Shown here one piece after another: positions 24,247 to 35,119 of a stretch of 64,000 nt of DNA. The notes beneath the pieces are model-generated. The model was not told the DNA's origin, did not search any database, and saw only the letters and a list, made by a program, of their open reading frames with translations. Source of the stretch: Gaeumannomyces sp. JS-464 (taxonomy: Eukaryota > Ascomycota > Sordariomycetes > Magnaporthales > Magnaporthaceae). The stretch is from assembly GCA_002197995.1 (NCBI GenBank), contig NGZR01000001.1, positions 1 to 64,000 on the forward strand, read 5' to 3'. How positions within the stretch are numbered: the stretch's first letter is position 1; each line of letters starts with the position of its first letter. The translations under genes were made by a program, and so were the position numbers.

Positions 24247-27200
24247 TATAACGACGCTTTTCGGGTTTGCCGGTAGTATAATACTTTAAATAATGCAATA
24301 TGCCCGTAATATTGGTTTTAATAATTACGAATTTTAATTTTTTAACAAATATAGTAGCTTTAAAGTTAACAAGGTTGCCAGCGGTAATTTTAATAAAAAA
24401 GTTAAGCTCGGTACTTTATACGAGCTTATAAAAAATTTCCGCAAAAGCCGGGTTACGAAAAACGTTAAACACGGTTTAAAACAGCTTATTATACTAGTTA
24501 ATATCGTTATTTGCTTTAATGTTTTTTGCTGGATTACCGCACTTTTAAAAGGTTAAAAAACTAAAGTAATTAGCGATTGTAAAAAGAAAAGTTAGCGCTG
24601 GTTAATAAAATTTCGTGCCCGCGGGCGCAAAAGGAGAAAAAAAAAGGAATCGCGTTCGCGAGCACGATATCGGGAAATAAATTTACTTTTAATATTAAAA
24701 TGCTACGCGAAAAGCTTTTCCGATTTATAATCGAAAATAACAGTTAAAGTGGTAACGTTATGCAAGTTAACCGTTAGGTTATATACGAGGTTTTAGCTTT
24801 TAATAGCGTTTTTTTTGCGGTTTTGCCGGTATTAATAGCAAAACGAGCGGCGTTATTTAAAATAAGCTATTAACCGACGAAAGTAAAAACATTTTGTTTA
24901 ACGTTATCGGCTTATTAAAGCATTTAACCGACGAATAAAATGTCGTTTAAATTGCAATAGCCGTTATAAATTATTACCCGTGCTTAATAAAAGCGCTATT
25001 TAAATGGCTTTTGCTAATCGGTACGACGGGTAATAGGAAGTTTTTATAATTAAGCTCGTTAAATATAAGCAATTCGGTAACATTTTTATAAACGGGCTAA
25101 TAAAAAAGCTTAATTGCTTACGCGCTTTTTACAAGCTTAACGAGCTTATTAAACTTAATAAGCTTGTCGAAATGCGCAAGTTTAGCGGTTTCGTTATTTT
25201 CGAGCTTTTTAAGCTTTTTTTTTATTTTTAATCCGAAGTTTAAGCTTTATTTTTCGCGTTAAGTTCGCGGTTTTTAAACCTTCCGTATTAAAGGTTAAAA
25301 AAGGCGGAATAAAACTTTCGTTCGCCGAAAACAAACCGTTAAAAAAGTCGTTCGCTTGCTTATTAACGGGCTTATTAGCGGCATTTTTAACGGTTAAAAA
25401 AAGCGGGGCAAAGCTTTCGTTTTTCGAAAAAAAGTTTACCATTTTGCTAGCGGATTTAAAAAAGGCTTTAATTTAACAGCGGAAACGTTTAATTTCGGCT
25501 AAAGCTTTAATAGCTTCCTTTTTAAACGCTATCGTTTTTATTAAAAGTAAATCAATTGGTATAATATTTTAAAAAATCGTACCCGCGTGCGTAAAAAGAA
25601 AAAAAAGGAATTATGCTTACAAGCGTAAAAAGAAAAAAAAATCGTGCTCGCGGGCATAATATCCAATTCTTTTTATTTTTTTTACGCCCGCGAACGCGAT
25701 ATTTCGAAAAGGCATAATTAAAAAGCCTGGGTTATAAAAAAGCATTTATTAATAACGGCGAATTACCGCGGTTATAGTAATTTAAAGCGGCGAAACGCGT
25801 GCGAATTGCAATTTGTAAGCGTTAAGCTGGTTATGCAATTAAACGGGAAATCGAAATTCGAGGCGGCGATTACGCTGGATTTAAAAAAAAAAGTATAAAA
25901 GCGAAAAAGGTTAATTTTAAAAAAGTATAAATATAAGTTTAAGTTTTAAAAAAGGAAAGCCGGGTTAAATTTTTTTTTTATATTTTAAAAAATCGTTCGT
26001 ACGCTTTTTACTATTACTTAATTAGTTTATAAAAATGCCCGTTATTGCTTACTTTTTAAATAAACGTGCCCGCGGATATAATATCGCAAAAAAGCGGATT
26101 GCGTTATAATAATATTAATTTCAAGTTATTAATGTTTGCGTTAATATTTAATTTAATAGTATAAGTGGGGTTATACCGCGTAAACACACGTGCTTTGCCG
26201 GCCCGCTTATGCATTCGAATTTAGGCGGTTTTAACGCACGTGTTTTATCGCCCCGTTTATATTAACGCCCGTTAACACGTAAGGTTTTTCCACGCCGTTA
26301 TTTATAGCGTTTTAAACTGGGAAATAACGGGTGGAATATCGTATTTAAATGCGAGGAAATAATTTCGAAATATTATATTTAAAGGTATATTTTAAATAAG
26401 TAAGTTTTAATTATTTAAACTATCGGTTAAAACAAACCTACGGGCAAATTTGCATAAACGAATAAATGGGCCGCTATAAGAAAAATATCTAAATTACGCT
26501 TAAAAGCATAATACTTTTTTAATTTAAATGCAAAACCGCTTTTTTTTATAAATACGCTTTAAATATGCTTAGCTTTAATTTTTTATTCCGCTTTATTATA
26601 TTTATAAAAAAATTGCATACCGTTATTAAATATATTAATAAAACGCTTTTTAAAAAACATTGCTTATTAAAATGGTTATCGCCGCGGGAAGAAAAGCGAA
26701 ATGGCTTTAAATAAAAACGCAAACGATAATAATTTTAAAAAGAAAAAGCAGTAAACCATAAAAACTTAAAAGGAAAAGCGGTAAGCGATAAAAAAAGGCA
26801 ATTAAATGGCGATAATAATCCTAAAAAGGAAAAGCGGTAAGCGATAAAAACCTAAAAAAGGAAAACGCTATAACGCAAAAAACAAAATACGAAAGTAATT
26901 AACCTTATTATAAAATAATAACAAATAACTTATTTTACCGTTAAATAGTCGATACATTAAGATAAAAATAAAAAGTAAATTATAATTAATTAATTCCCGT
27001 TTTTAAAATTAAATTTAAAGTTAATTTAATTAAATTGCATTAATTATTAATTGCAATTGGATTTTATAAGGTAAAGGGTAATAAAAACCCAAATACGAAA
27101 AGGCGGCTGCCTTTATTAAGAAATTAAAAGGCGATAAAAACCTTAAAACAGTAAAACGCTGCACTTAAAAAAGGAAAAAAAAAGGCGATAAAAACCCAAA

Positions 27201-27275
27201 TTTAATTTAACGCCATTTCCGTAATAAAAACGCTTTAAGCTTAAAAACTTAACTTTAAACCGAGAAAAGTGAATG
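24247..27275. repeat. Subtelomeric repeat block A, internal copy
   Basis: Direct repeat of 163-3214, about 24.08 kb downstream. It contains the same minus-strand relic frame (25209-25442), the same GC palindromes and the same A-rich tail (GGCGATAAAAACC units), with transition differences throughout. It ends within about 30 bp of the phosphotransferase pseudogene and marks the inner border of the RIP-degraded subtelomere. Confidence 0.9.
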
Positions 27276-27299
27276 AAAAAAAAAAAAAAATTATACAGC

Positions 27300-28312
27300 G
27301 CTACGTAAATATAACCTTATGCCATCCCGCGCGTGGTATCGCACCAGCAATATTAGGGCGAGGTAATATTACGCACTTTCTCCTCGTTAAAGTTAAAGTT
27401 TAAAAGGAGTGCGAACCATTTTTAAGCTTTATACGAAGCCGGAATTTAATTTATTAAATCCTAGTTAATTAGTATAAGCTCGCCGTTTTTGCGAAGCACG
27501 GCGCCGTTTTACCACCCCTTTTTTTGGAAATGGGCTTACGTAAATATAAGCTCGTCGCTATTAAGCACTTTAAGTATACTACGCTTATCGGCCTTAAAGT
27601 GCTGGTTAGCCGGGTACCCGACAAAGTGCTCGAGTTCCCGCAGCTTTTCCTTGCACCACTTATCCACCGAATCGGCGACCACGCGTTTATTTAGGCCGGG
27701 CCTTTGGTAAATGGCGACGGCGCCCCAAATGGGGGCTTCGGCGGCGGCTGGCGACGGGACGGCGGCCCGAAGCTCGGCGATGCGGGTGCGGAACTTAGCC
27801 ACGAGCTCCCGGGTCCTCCTGTCGGCCTCCTTCCACCACACCATCTCCCGCTCGTACGTTAGCTGCCGCCGGCGCGCGTCCGCCTCCTCCGTGTCGGCCA
27901 GCTCGAGGTGTATGTCCCTTATAAGCTGCTTATCCCGAACGCACTAGTCGCGGAAAGGCTGTTAAATGTACGCCTCGGCGCCCACGTCGGGAATCCACTC
28001 GCGCACGATAACCTTAATCTTAACACTTTTCAAAACGGTTTTTTGGTATATGGCGTAAACGATCGGGACCGGGATCGCAGTGTTTTATTGCAGGAAGATC
28101 ATGGTTTTTGCGCCATCCAAAAGGACGTGTTCGCCGAACTTAACCAGGAAGTGCTCCCCAATGCGGCACCGAAAGCGACTCGGAGTTGGCCCCGGTCCGC
28201 GAAACAAAATCCCACTGGCTTTATACTTGTCCCAAATCTCAGCCCAGGTAGGTAACCGCGTGGGCAGCTTGTCCGCTCGCGCGAAGTAGGGGATTTTAGC
28301 GACGGCTGCCAT
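27300..28312 (-). pseudogene. Aminoglycoside-phosphotransferase-like (APH family) kinase pseudogene
   Basis: The minus strand carries one continuous frame broken by stops. It opens MAAVAKIPYFARADKLPT and has the kinase N-lobe (FLVKFGEH, then IPVPIVYAIYQ and VIVREWIPD). It ends with relics of the catalytic region: DELIFT.AHFQKKG near 27520-27545, corresponding to the HxDxxxxN loop, and GELILIN.DL.N..PASYKA near 27425-27480, corresponding to the DWE/WYPxYWE region. Stops at about 28085, 27990 and 27945 are single codons in the 5' half; the 3' half, beside repeat block A, is AT-rich with many TAA codons. Fungal APH-family proteins are a large group of presumed small-molecule kinases with mostly unknown substrates. 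The central segment (Arg/Glu-rich, 27600-27930) is less typical. Confidence 0.75.
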
Positions 28313-29084
28313 TTTGGATAAATCTTGCCCTGTGCCGTGTTAGTGAACGAGTATTGCTAGTCAGTGGTATCTTTGGTTTCCTTTGCGCCTGTTACTGTGC
28401 TTGGTGTGTTATGAAAAGGGCAAATGGAGACACGAAGGGGAAGAGGTCCAGATAAACCCCTATTTATACATGGACGCCTGGTGAAACTGGCCCATCTAAT
28501 GTTACTTTATATAAACATCCGTTAAGTACTTTCTTCCGGTGCTTTTGGCGCTCCTTTTAACGAAAGCAACTTCGATTATGTCTGCCCGGCATTTAAAAGC
28601 CGCCGAGCTGGGCGGGTTCTTTCAGCTGTGGAAAACATCTCGCCACTAACCCCACGAAGGCTTTAAGCACATGACCGCTAAAAAACACAAGGAACAAAGA
28701 GCTTTTGTTATAGTTTGCAAGCGGCGCCGCCGGGTTAAAAAAAAAAAGGGCGCCCGTGGGTAATGTTTTGGCGTTAAGCTAGTCGACAGTCGAACATTGT
28801 CCGCTAACGGCTCCGAACCACCTCGGCATAAAGGAAAAGGCGAAATTTCGGAACAGTGAGCTTCCAGCCCTTTCGAGCGTTATTGTTTAGCGTCGAGGTT
28901 TAGCGGGTGTGCCGCGTGCTCGCAAGTGACCGAAACGGGCACAAAAGCCGTGTGGGCGACGTTTTAAATGTGCTTGCAAATGGAAAGTGGCTGTCTTGGC
29001 TTACGCAAATAAAAAAGCTCCCCGAGATGTTGCCAGATATCCTACCTACCGCTGTTATTGATTCCGAACAACTTCGTCCCACCC
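28313..29084. other. Intergenic, no gene seen
   Basis: Mixed-composition spacer between two convergently unrelated minus-strand genes. An A-run occurs at about 28737-28748. No conserved frame, tRNA or repeat was recognised. Confidence 0.6.
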
Positions 29085-30399
29085 TTAGTCGTACCAGACT
29101 ACATTGGCACAGCAGCCGCCATCGGGGATGTCCACTTTCGCAACCGCCTCAGCACCCGTGTACTCAACCCCAAGCTCCGTCTCATTGCGCCCAATCATCC
29201 TCCACATCTGCACATAGCCACTGGGCACGTCCGTCATGGCCGCCCACTCGTCCCCAAACGGCGCTGGGCTGATGGCGTTGGCGTAGCCGCCCGTCGTTGT
29301 CGTCTTTTCCTGGAACATGTGCTTGGTGATCTTGCCCTGGTCGTCCAGCAGGAAGCCGTTGACGTAGCCGTGGTTGGTTGTGTTGATCCACGCGCGCGCC
29401 GTCGCCCACAAGAACCTTGCGTTGTTGGAAAGCATGACCTCGGCCGACCAGTACTGTCGATCGGTCTGTGTGATGTCTGGACAGGGGGCGGTCAGTCGAG
29501 CGTCTTTCTGCCCTTGGTATGTAAGGAGCTCTCACCCTTGGCAGCAGGTAGTATGACGACCCCACGGCGGCCGGCACTCCAGTCTTGGCGTCGAGGGAAT
29601 ACGACGTCAGCCGGTTGGCCGCCTCCATCAGCACGTAAAGATAAGTCCCGTTCGGGTGCGCAGCCAGGTGGCGCGGGTGCGAGCCGTTGGCCACCGGCAG
29701 CCTCCCCAGCTCCGTCACGACGCCCGTGGGCCCGTCCACCTTGTGCGTCCAGACCGAGTCGCCGTTGAGGTCGGCCGAGTAGATCAGCTCGTCGTCGCGC
29801 CGGCCAAAGGCCAGGCCGTGGATGCCCGAGGCTGTCAGGTAGCGCCAGGACTGCGTGCTGCGGGTGACGGCACCCGTGCCGCCCGACGAGTTGACCTGCA
29901 GGGCGGCGCCGCACGCCTCCGGGCCGGGCCACGCGCCCGTGTAGACGCGGTACGGCGGCAGCCTGCTGGCCTGCACAAAGGCGGACGTCTTGCCGGCGCA
30001 GCTGCCGTCAAAGGCGAGCGTCCCGCTGAGGGCGAGGTCGGTGCCGTTCTCCCGCACCTCGTAGCTGGAGATCCGCGGGTCCTGGAGGGAGACTCCGTAC
30101 AGGTAGCTCTTGTCGTGCTGGGCTCCACGAATCCTAGTTTAGTACGGGAAGTGCATCTTCGGGTGCAGGCAAGGGCGGAGTATGCGCGAACGCATCAGCT
30201 TCCGTACATTGAAGGAGATCCAGGCATGGGCCGCAAAGGCGCTAATGTTCTTGACCACCGACAGCTCGTGGCTCACGTCGTCGAACCGGAGTGAGTACGC
30301 TCGCGCAGGCGGACTGAGGTTGCCCACGTACATGTGGTGCACCGCGCCGAGGACGGCGACGGGCAGGAAAAAAAAAAGCCCGGCCGTGGATGTGCCCAT
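29085..30399 (-). CDS. Lactonase / carboxy-cis,cis-muconate cyclase-like beta-propeller, putatively secreted
   Basis: Three exons on the minus strand, 30399-30208, 30117-29536 and 29465-29085, with introns of 90 and 70 bp and matching phases, give about 384 residues. This is close to fungal carboxy-cis,cis-muconate cyclase (CMLE, 3-carboxymuconate lactonising enzyme of the 3-oxoadipate pathway). Seven-bladed propeller features include HHMYVGNLSPPARAYSL, the ASGIHGLAFGRRDDELIYSAD blade, SHPRHLAAHPNGTYLYVL and the C-terminal end DGGCCANVVWYD. The first ~20 residues are hydrophobic (MGTSTAGLFFFLPVAVLGAV) and resemble a signal peptide, which is unusual for a cytosolic catabolic enzyme, so this may be a secreted lactonase paralogue instead. 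The reading frame is intact, unlike its neighbours. The exact splice at 29465 was chosen to keep the frame. Confidence 0.87.
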
Positions 30400-30434
30400 T
30401 GTGTCTGCTGGTCTGTTCTTCGTAAGTACGTGTC

Positions 30435-30454
30435 CACACACACACACACACACA
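30435..30454. repeat. CA microsatellite upstream of the lactonase gene
   Basis: Ten CA units, about 35 bp upstream of the lactonase start codon on the opposite strand. The rest of 30400-30880 shows no gene. Confidence 0.9.
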
Positions 30455-30965
30455 GGGAACGACCCCGTACAGAGCTGACGACGACAGGGAGATGGGAAGC
30501 AGACGACGTGGGCAGGAACGGGGGTTCCCCTTCGTCTCTTGTCTTTTGTACGTGCTGGCTGGCCTGGTCGTCATATCATCACAACGGGGCGCCAGGGGCC
30601 TTGCATGCTACAGTGCTGACGTGGGATGTGCATGCCGGCAATTCTCGTCAGGGGCAGCGGCTGAATACAGGCAAAGCTCGGACGTGTTAGACCAGCGAGA
30701 GAAGACGTATGCGAACCCGGTTCCGTGCATGAGGGCCACGGCCAACCGGAGTCCGGGTCCCCAACATGGGCGGCAGCACCTCCACCTGGCTAAATACCCG
30801 ACGTCGTCGCAATGAGACCTTGAGGGAGCAGTGAGGGGTAAGGGGAGAAACCTCCATTAATATTGCAGTATTAGAAACTAAGATAGGTCACCCCCTGTCG
30901 GCCACCCAAAACGAATCGAATCCCGATCAAACCTAGCGCATTCAACTGCAAATTTCTACCTCGAT

Positions 30966-32574
30966 TTAACTAACCTCGATACAAGAGTATACTAATTCCT
31001 AATCAAAATCTTCCTCTCTTCCAAACGCTGTATCATTTGCCTCCTTAACTTGCCCCTTTGCTTTTGCAACGCGCCGGATATTTACGAAGGTCTCGTTAAA
31101 ATCCGGTGCCACCCGCCTTTTTTTGCGAGGCCGCTGTGCTTTCAATTCGGCCTCCAACCGCCTAATTTTTTAATAGGCCGTAGCCAATTCGAAATCACGC
31201 ATTTCATAGCCTTTTTGAACTTTCCGGAGGAAAGGTCGGGCCGTGAGGCTTGCCGGAATCCGGGCTTTAAAAGTGCTAATTTGGAAGGCCAACTTTTTAG
31301 TTTGCTTAGAAGTTTCCCAAAGCACTTGGAACAGTAGGACAAGGACTTTTAAACGTTGTTTGGCCTTGTTATCCTTTGCAAATTGTTAAATTCCGGCTCG
31401 TTAGTTGTTTTAGTTGGAGTTTTTAAGTAAAAATCGATTTAATAGGGGTTTTCGGATATTTCGGGGTTAAAAGCCCAATGCCCGCCACCTCGACTTAATT
31501 ATATAAAAGGTAAAGGCTTGTAATTTTATAAAAGCATAGCTTTGCAAAAATAAACGTTTTTCCCACTATAGTTAATTAGGTAAATAAAGCTTAGGAGCTG
31601 GTTATTTTGCGGTAAGCTTGTTTAAAAGGGTTAAAAACGGATAAATTTAAAAGCTGCAAAACGTGCGAGGAATAAAGGGGTAAATAAAGCAAAAAAACGT
31701 TATTTTGCAAATAAAAAAACATAAACTTTTTGGTTATATGAAATCCGTGGCCATTTAATATTAAAAGCCGGCGTTTAAAGGTAAAGGGTTAAATGCGAAG
31801 GAGAAAAACTTTTTGCAGCCATTCGACGGCCGTGCGATTCGTAATCCACCCGCTTTCCGTTGCGGTAAATTCCCAGCTTTTAAATTGGCCTAAATCTTTT
31901 GGAAACCACTGCTTTTATACGTATTTTCCTTTAAAAATAATAAAGGGAGGAAGCGAAACCCTAGTGGCCGAAATGCACTCGATAAACGAGGTCCAAGTGC
32001 GCATGCCGGGCTTTTTTCTTTGCAAAAGCCAGGCCTTCGCGAGGTTTAAAACGAGCCCGTTACCCGTTTTGCCCTCCTGGAGGCCCCCCTCGTCGGCGTT
32101 GTACGTGTTTTCCAGCTTAATCCCGGCCACCTCCGGGATTTGGAAGTATTGCCACCAGTCCCTAATAGTAACGGTGGTAGCCCTTTTAATTCGTGCCGAC
32201 TCCATGCGCCGGCCTTTGCCAACCCGGATCTCCGGATATCTTTGCAAAAGCGGTTATCCAGCGCTTTCCAAAGGCCTATTGGGTGCCCTCCCGGCGTAGG
32301 ATCTCCTCCGCAAAAAAGCGGACTTCTGCATGTGTTAAAGGAAGGCCTAGGGAGGCCTGTATGCGTATCCAATCTGCTAGGCCCTTTTCCTAGGCCGGCC
32401 CTACCCGTTAAAAAGGCTCTCGGGACTGCCGGATAGGTAGAGCGCCTTGAAGGCGGCGTCGTAGGGTGGTCCTCGGTATCCCATAAGCTCGGGCAGCCGT
32501 CGAGATTGGTACTTTCGCCTGCACGGCGGCGACGGCCTGTTCGACTTCTTGTCTGTATACTGTTTCTCTGGCAT
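30966..32574 (-). pseudogene. Pogo/Tc5-like transposase (HTH_Tnp_Tc5, DDE_1), degraded
   Basis: The frame opens MPEKQYTDK, as in the related copy at 50735. The DDE core reads IKLENTYNADEGGLQEG (the first catalytic Asp region, about 32085-32135), then FIECISATRVSLPPFIIFKG. The C-terminal coiled-coil section is mutated by stops around 31140-31340. The end (SCIEVS then stop at 30966-30968) matches the other copy. Several frameshifts and stops are present. The 3' half, 31080-31800, is AT-rich with transition-type changes, suggesting light RIP. Confidence 0.85.
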
Positions 32575-32687
32575 GTCAGCATTCGAATGCAGCAAAAAGG
32601 AAGGAAAACGGATCAAAATTAATGGAATGCCGTAGAATTGAAATACGCGCGATGATCGAGGCCGTGGGGCTGACAGGGTGGCCGACA

Positions 32688-32708
32688 GGGGGGGGGGGGG
32701 GGGGGGGG
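32688..32708 (+). repeat. 21-base G run inside the transposon terminus
   Basis: An uninterrupted G tract lies between two copies of the GGCCGACAGG unit in the right terminal repeat of the pogo-like element. The length may be unstable or mis-called. Confidence 0.9.
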
Positions 32709-32731
32709 CCGACAGGGGGTGACCTATCTTA

Positions 32732-33258
32732 TGCGTTGACCATCCACGCACGTCTGGTCGGGCCACATCTCAGCTCGCCGGCTCTCCGGATCACGGCGTG
32801 TCGTCAATATCTGGCAGGGGCACCACCCATCTCCGCGGACCTTGATGTCCAGGCTCTTGCAGCAAATGCCGAGCTCAGGTGCCAAGGCACTTGGTGTGCT
32901 TGTTTTCAAGCTGCTCCAGTCCCTGGCCGGCAGGCCCAGGTCGCTGTGAATCTCGGGCATCGCCCTGATCGGGATGCGGCGACAAGGAGCCCCTCACTCC
33001 TGAAATATCACGATGCTTCCTCCTCGGACAAGCGTCCAGCCCCAGCCGCCGCTCTCCCTTACAGCTGTAGCGACAATATCAGGGGTGTCATGCGCGCGAG
33101 AGGGGGAAATGAGGCTCAGCCGAGGATGTTGCTTGGCGCTGGCTCCCTGTTCTTGTGACGTTGGTTGGGAGTAGGCAGCCGGGGGTCGCCGGCGATCCGG
33201 CTTGCGCAGCCGACATGACCGCAAGCTGCAGGCCTGGGCAGGGGCTCGGCGCTGGGAA
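32732..33258. other. Spacer between two transposons, no gene seen
   Basis: GC-rich, non-RIP sequence of about 530 bp between two pogo-like elements. Open frames on both strands look like ordinary GC-rich chance frames without recognisable motifs. Confidence 0.55.
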
Positions 33259-33260
33259 TA

Positions 33261-35117
33261 AGTCAAGACCCCTGTTTTGCGCCACCCCCACTTCCGGCCA
33301 CCCCAATTCCAACCACCCGATTTTCAACGCGTCAACTTCAACGCGTCGCCATTTAACGAGCAATTGATCCTTTAACCTCTTTTTTGGGGCATTTTGATGC
33401 TGGACCCTTTATAAAGCAATATACGAAAACGGAAATCACGTGCGCCCTTAAAGGCGTGCGTGCCGGCGCTTTTGTTAAGTCGGCCTTAAAAACATGGGTA
33501 TCCCGAGGTTTACCCTCCGGCGCCGGATTGGAGGCGGCCTGCCCTCCTGCCGTGCACAAGCGCACCGTTAACGCGTTAACCCTTCCCAAAAGCTTTTTTT
33601 AGCTGATTGGGTGCTCGTTTAAATCGCTTTAGGGTACTTTCTAACCACGGAGAATTGCGCTATATCGCCAGCCGTGCCCTCGAACAAAGCGGCGACCTTT
33701 AAGCTTTTGGGAAGCGTTAAGTGGCTCGTTTTTTAGCCAAATACCCGATTTTTAAAACCCAAAAAGCCCAGCGCATAAAAAACGCACGCTTAACAGCGCT
33801 TTAACGGAGGTAATCCAGGCGTGGTAACCTCGTTTGGAGGTGCCTACCGTTAAAGCTATTAAGCTGGAAAACAAATACAATTTCGACGAGTATGGGCTTA
33901 TGGAAGGCTTCGGATTTAACGGCCTCGTTTTAGGTATTAAAAGCTGCAAGCCGTTGTAAAAAAAAAGCCTTCGGCACGCGAGGTTAAACGACCATTATTA
34001 AATGCATTTTAGCCACCGGAAAAGCGCTTAACCCCTTCGTTATTTTTAAAGGTTTATTAGTATAAAAGCAATGGTTTTTTTTAAAAAAATTAAAGAAATT
34101 TAAGCTTTAAAAATTCCACGTAACACAAAAAGGGTGGATAAACGATAAAACGGGTGTAAAGTGGCTTAAAAATATCTTCCTCCTAAATACGGTGCTAGCC
34201 ACCCCCGGAAATCGCCGGCTTTTAGTTTTAAACGGCTACGAATCCTACGCAATAAAGGACTTTACATACCTTTGCGCATTTAACAACGTTTAGCTCGTTT
34301 ATTTGCCCGTTTACAACTTTTACGTTTTTTAGCCTTTCGATTTAGCGGTTTTTAGCACGGTTAAAAAGGCTTACCGCCGGCATAGCGGCTTTTTTGCAGC
34401 TTTTTGCACGTTAACTGTAATAGGAAAACGTTATTTTTTAACTGCTATTACAAAGTAAAAAAGGAGGCTTTTATACCTCGTATTATTAAAGCGGGTTGGG
34501 CCGCCACCGGCTTATAGCCTTTAAAAATTAATAAGCCTTTTATAAACCCTTTCCTTTTTAAAAATAGCAACGCTAAAGCGTCCCAAGCTGCAAAGGATGC
34601 TTTAAAGGCCGAAAGGGTTGCTTAAAGTACCTATTCCAAATACTTCATGCCATTTAATATAATTGTGGCAACTCTTAAAACGACCCTCCAAATGCGTACC
34701 TAAATGGCCACCTTTGCCCACAACTTCCGACTCGGCCGAACGGCCCGTTTATTATTCCAAAAGCTTATTAAGGCTTATAACGAAAAAGATATCGCTTTAG
34801 TTACGTGCGAGCAAAAAACCAGGCGCTTGGAGGCGGAATTAAAGGTTGCACGGCCGTTAAAAAAAAAGAAGGTGTTGCCAGACCTAAACGAGGCTTTTGC
34901 GGATTAGCGACATTAGGCGTGCATAACAGGAGGATGGCGATCTGCTAAGTGATCCACCAAAATCTTTTGCGTTTAACGATTCGGATAATATATCCGATTG
35001 TATTGTAGTTGGCTAGGAAAGATCACAATTGCGGAATGAAATTGGCGTGTTGGATGCATGGTGTTAAGAATTGGGGTGGCCGGAAGTGGGGGGTGGCGCA
35101 AAACAGGGGTCTTGACT
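33261..35117 (+). mobile_element. Pogo-like DNA transposon, second family
   Basis: Inverted termini of roughly 50 bp start AGTCAAGACCCCTGTTTTGC (33261 onward; complement ending at 35117) and are flanked by TA at 33259-33260 and 35118-35119. Length is 1857 bp. The termini include CACTTCCGGCCACCCCAATT on both sides. The element differs in sequence from the neighbouring pogo family. Its coding part is AT-rich and RIP-degraded although both ends are GC-rich. Confidence 0.9.
33400..35016 (+). pseudogene. Pogo-like transposase, RIP-degraded
   Basis: Relic motifs in order: a helix-turn-helix section (GIPRFTLRRRIGGGLPSC, about 33490-33550); the first catalytic block AIKLENKYNFDEYGLMEG (33850-33905); and a C-terminal coiled coil, LLFQKLIKAYNEKDIALVT (34745-34805), followed by RPLKKKKVLPDLNEAFAD. 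The natural end appears to be at 35014-35016, one frameshift beyond the stop at 34907. There are many stops from CAA/CAG and TGG codons. Confidence 0.82.
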
Positions 35118-35119
35118 TA

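Larger units (their letters stand above)
30881..32729 (-). mobile_element. Pogo/Tc5-like DNA transposon, copy 1
   Basis: Inverted termini AGATAGGTCACCCCCTGTCG (30881 onward and the complement ending at 32729) are flanked by TA at 30879-30880 and 32730-32731. Element length is 1849 bp. The right terminus contains a second copy of the CCTGTCGGCC unit separated by a 21-base G run. The transposase lies on the minus strand. The element belongs to the same family as the one at 50606-52437, since both encode the same C-terminal residues. Confidence 0.9.
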
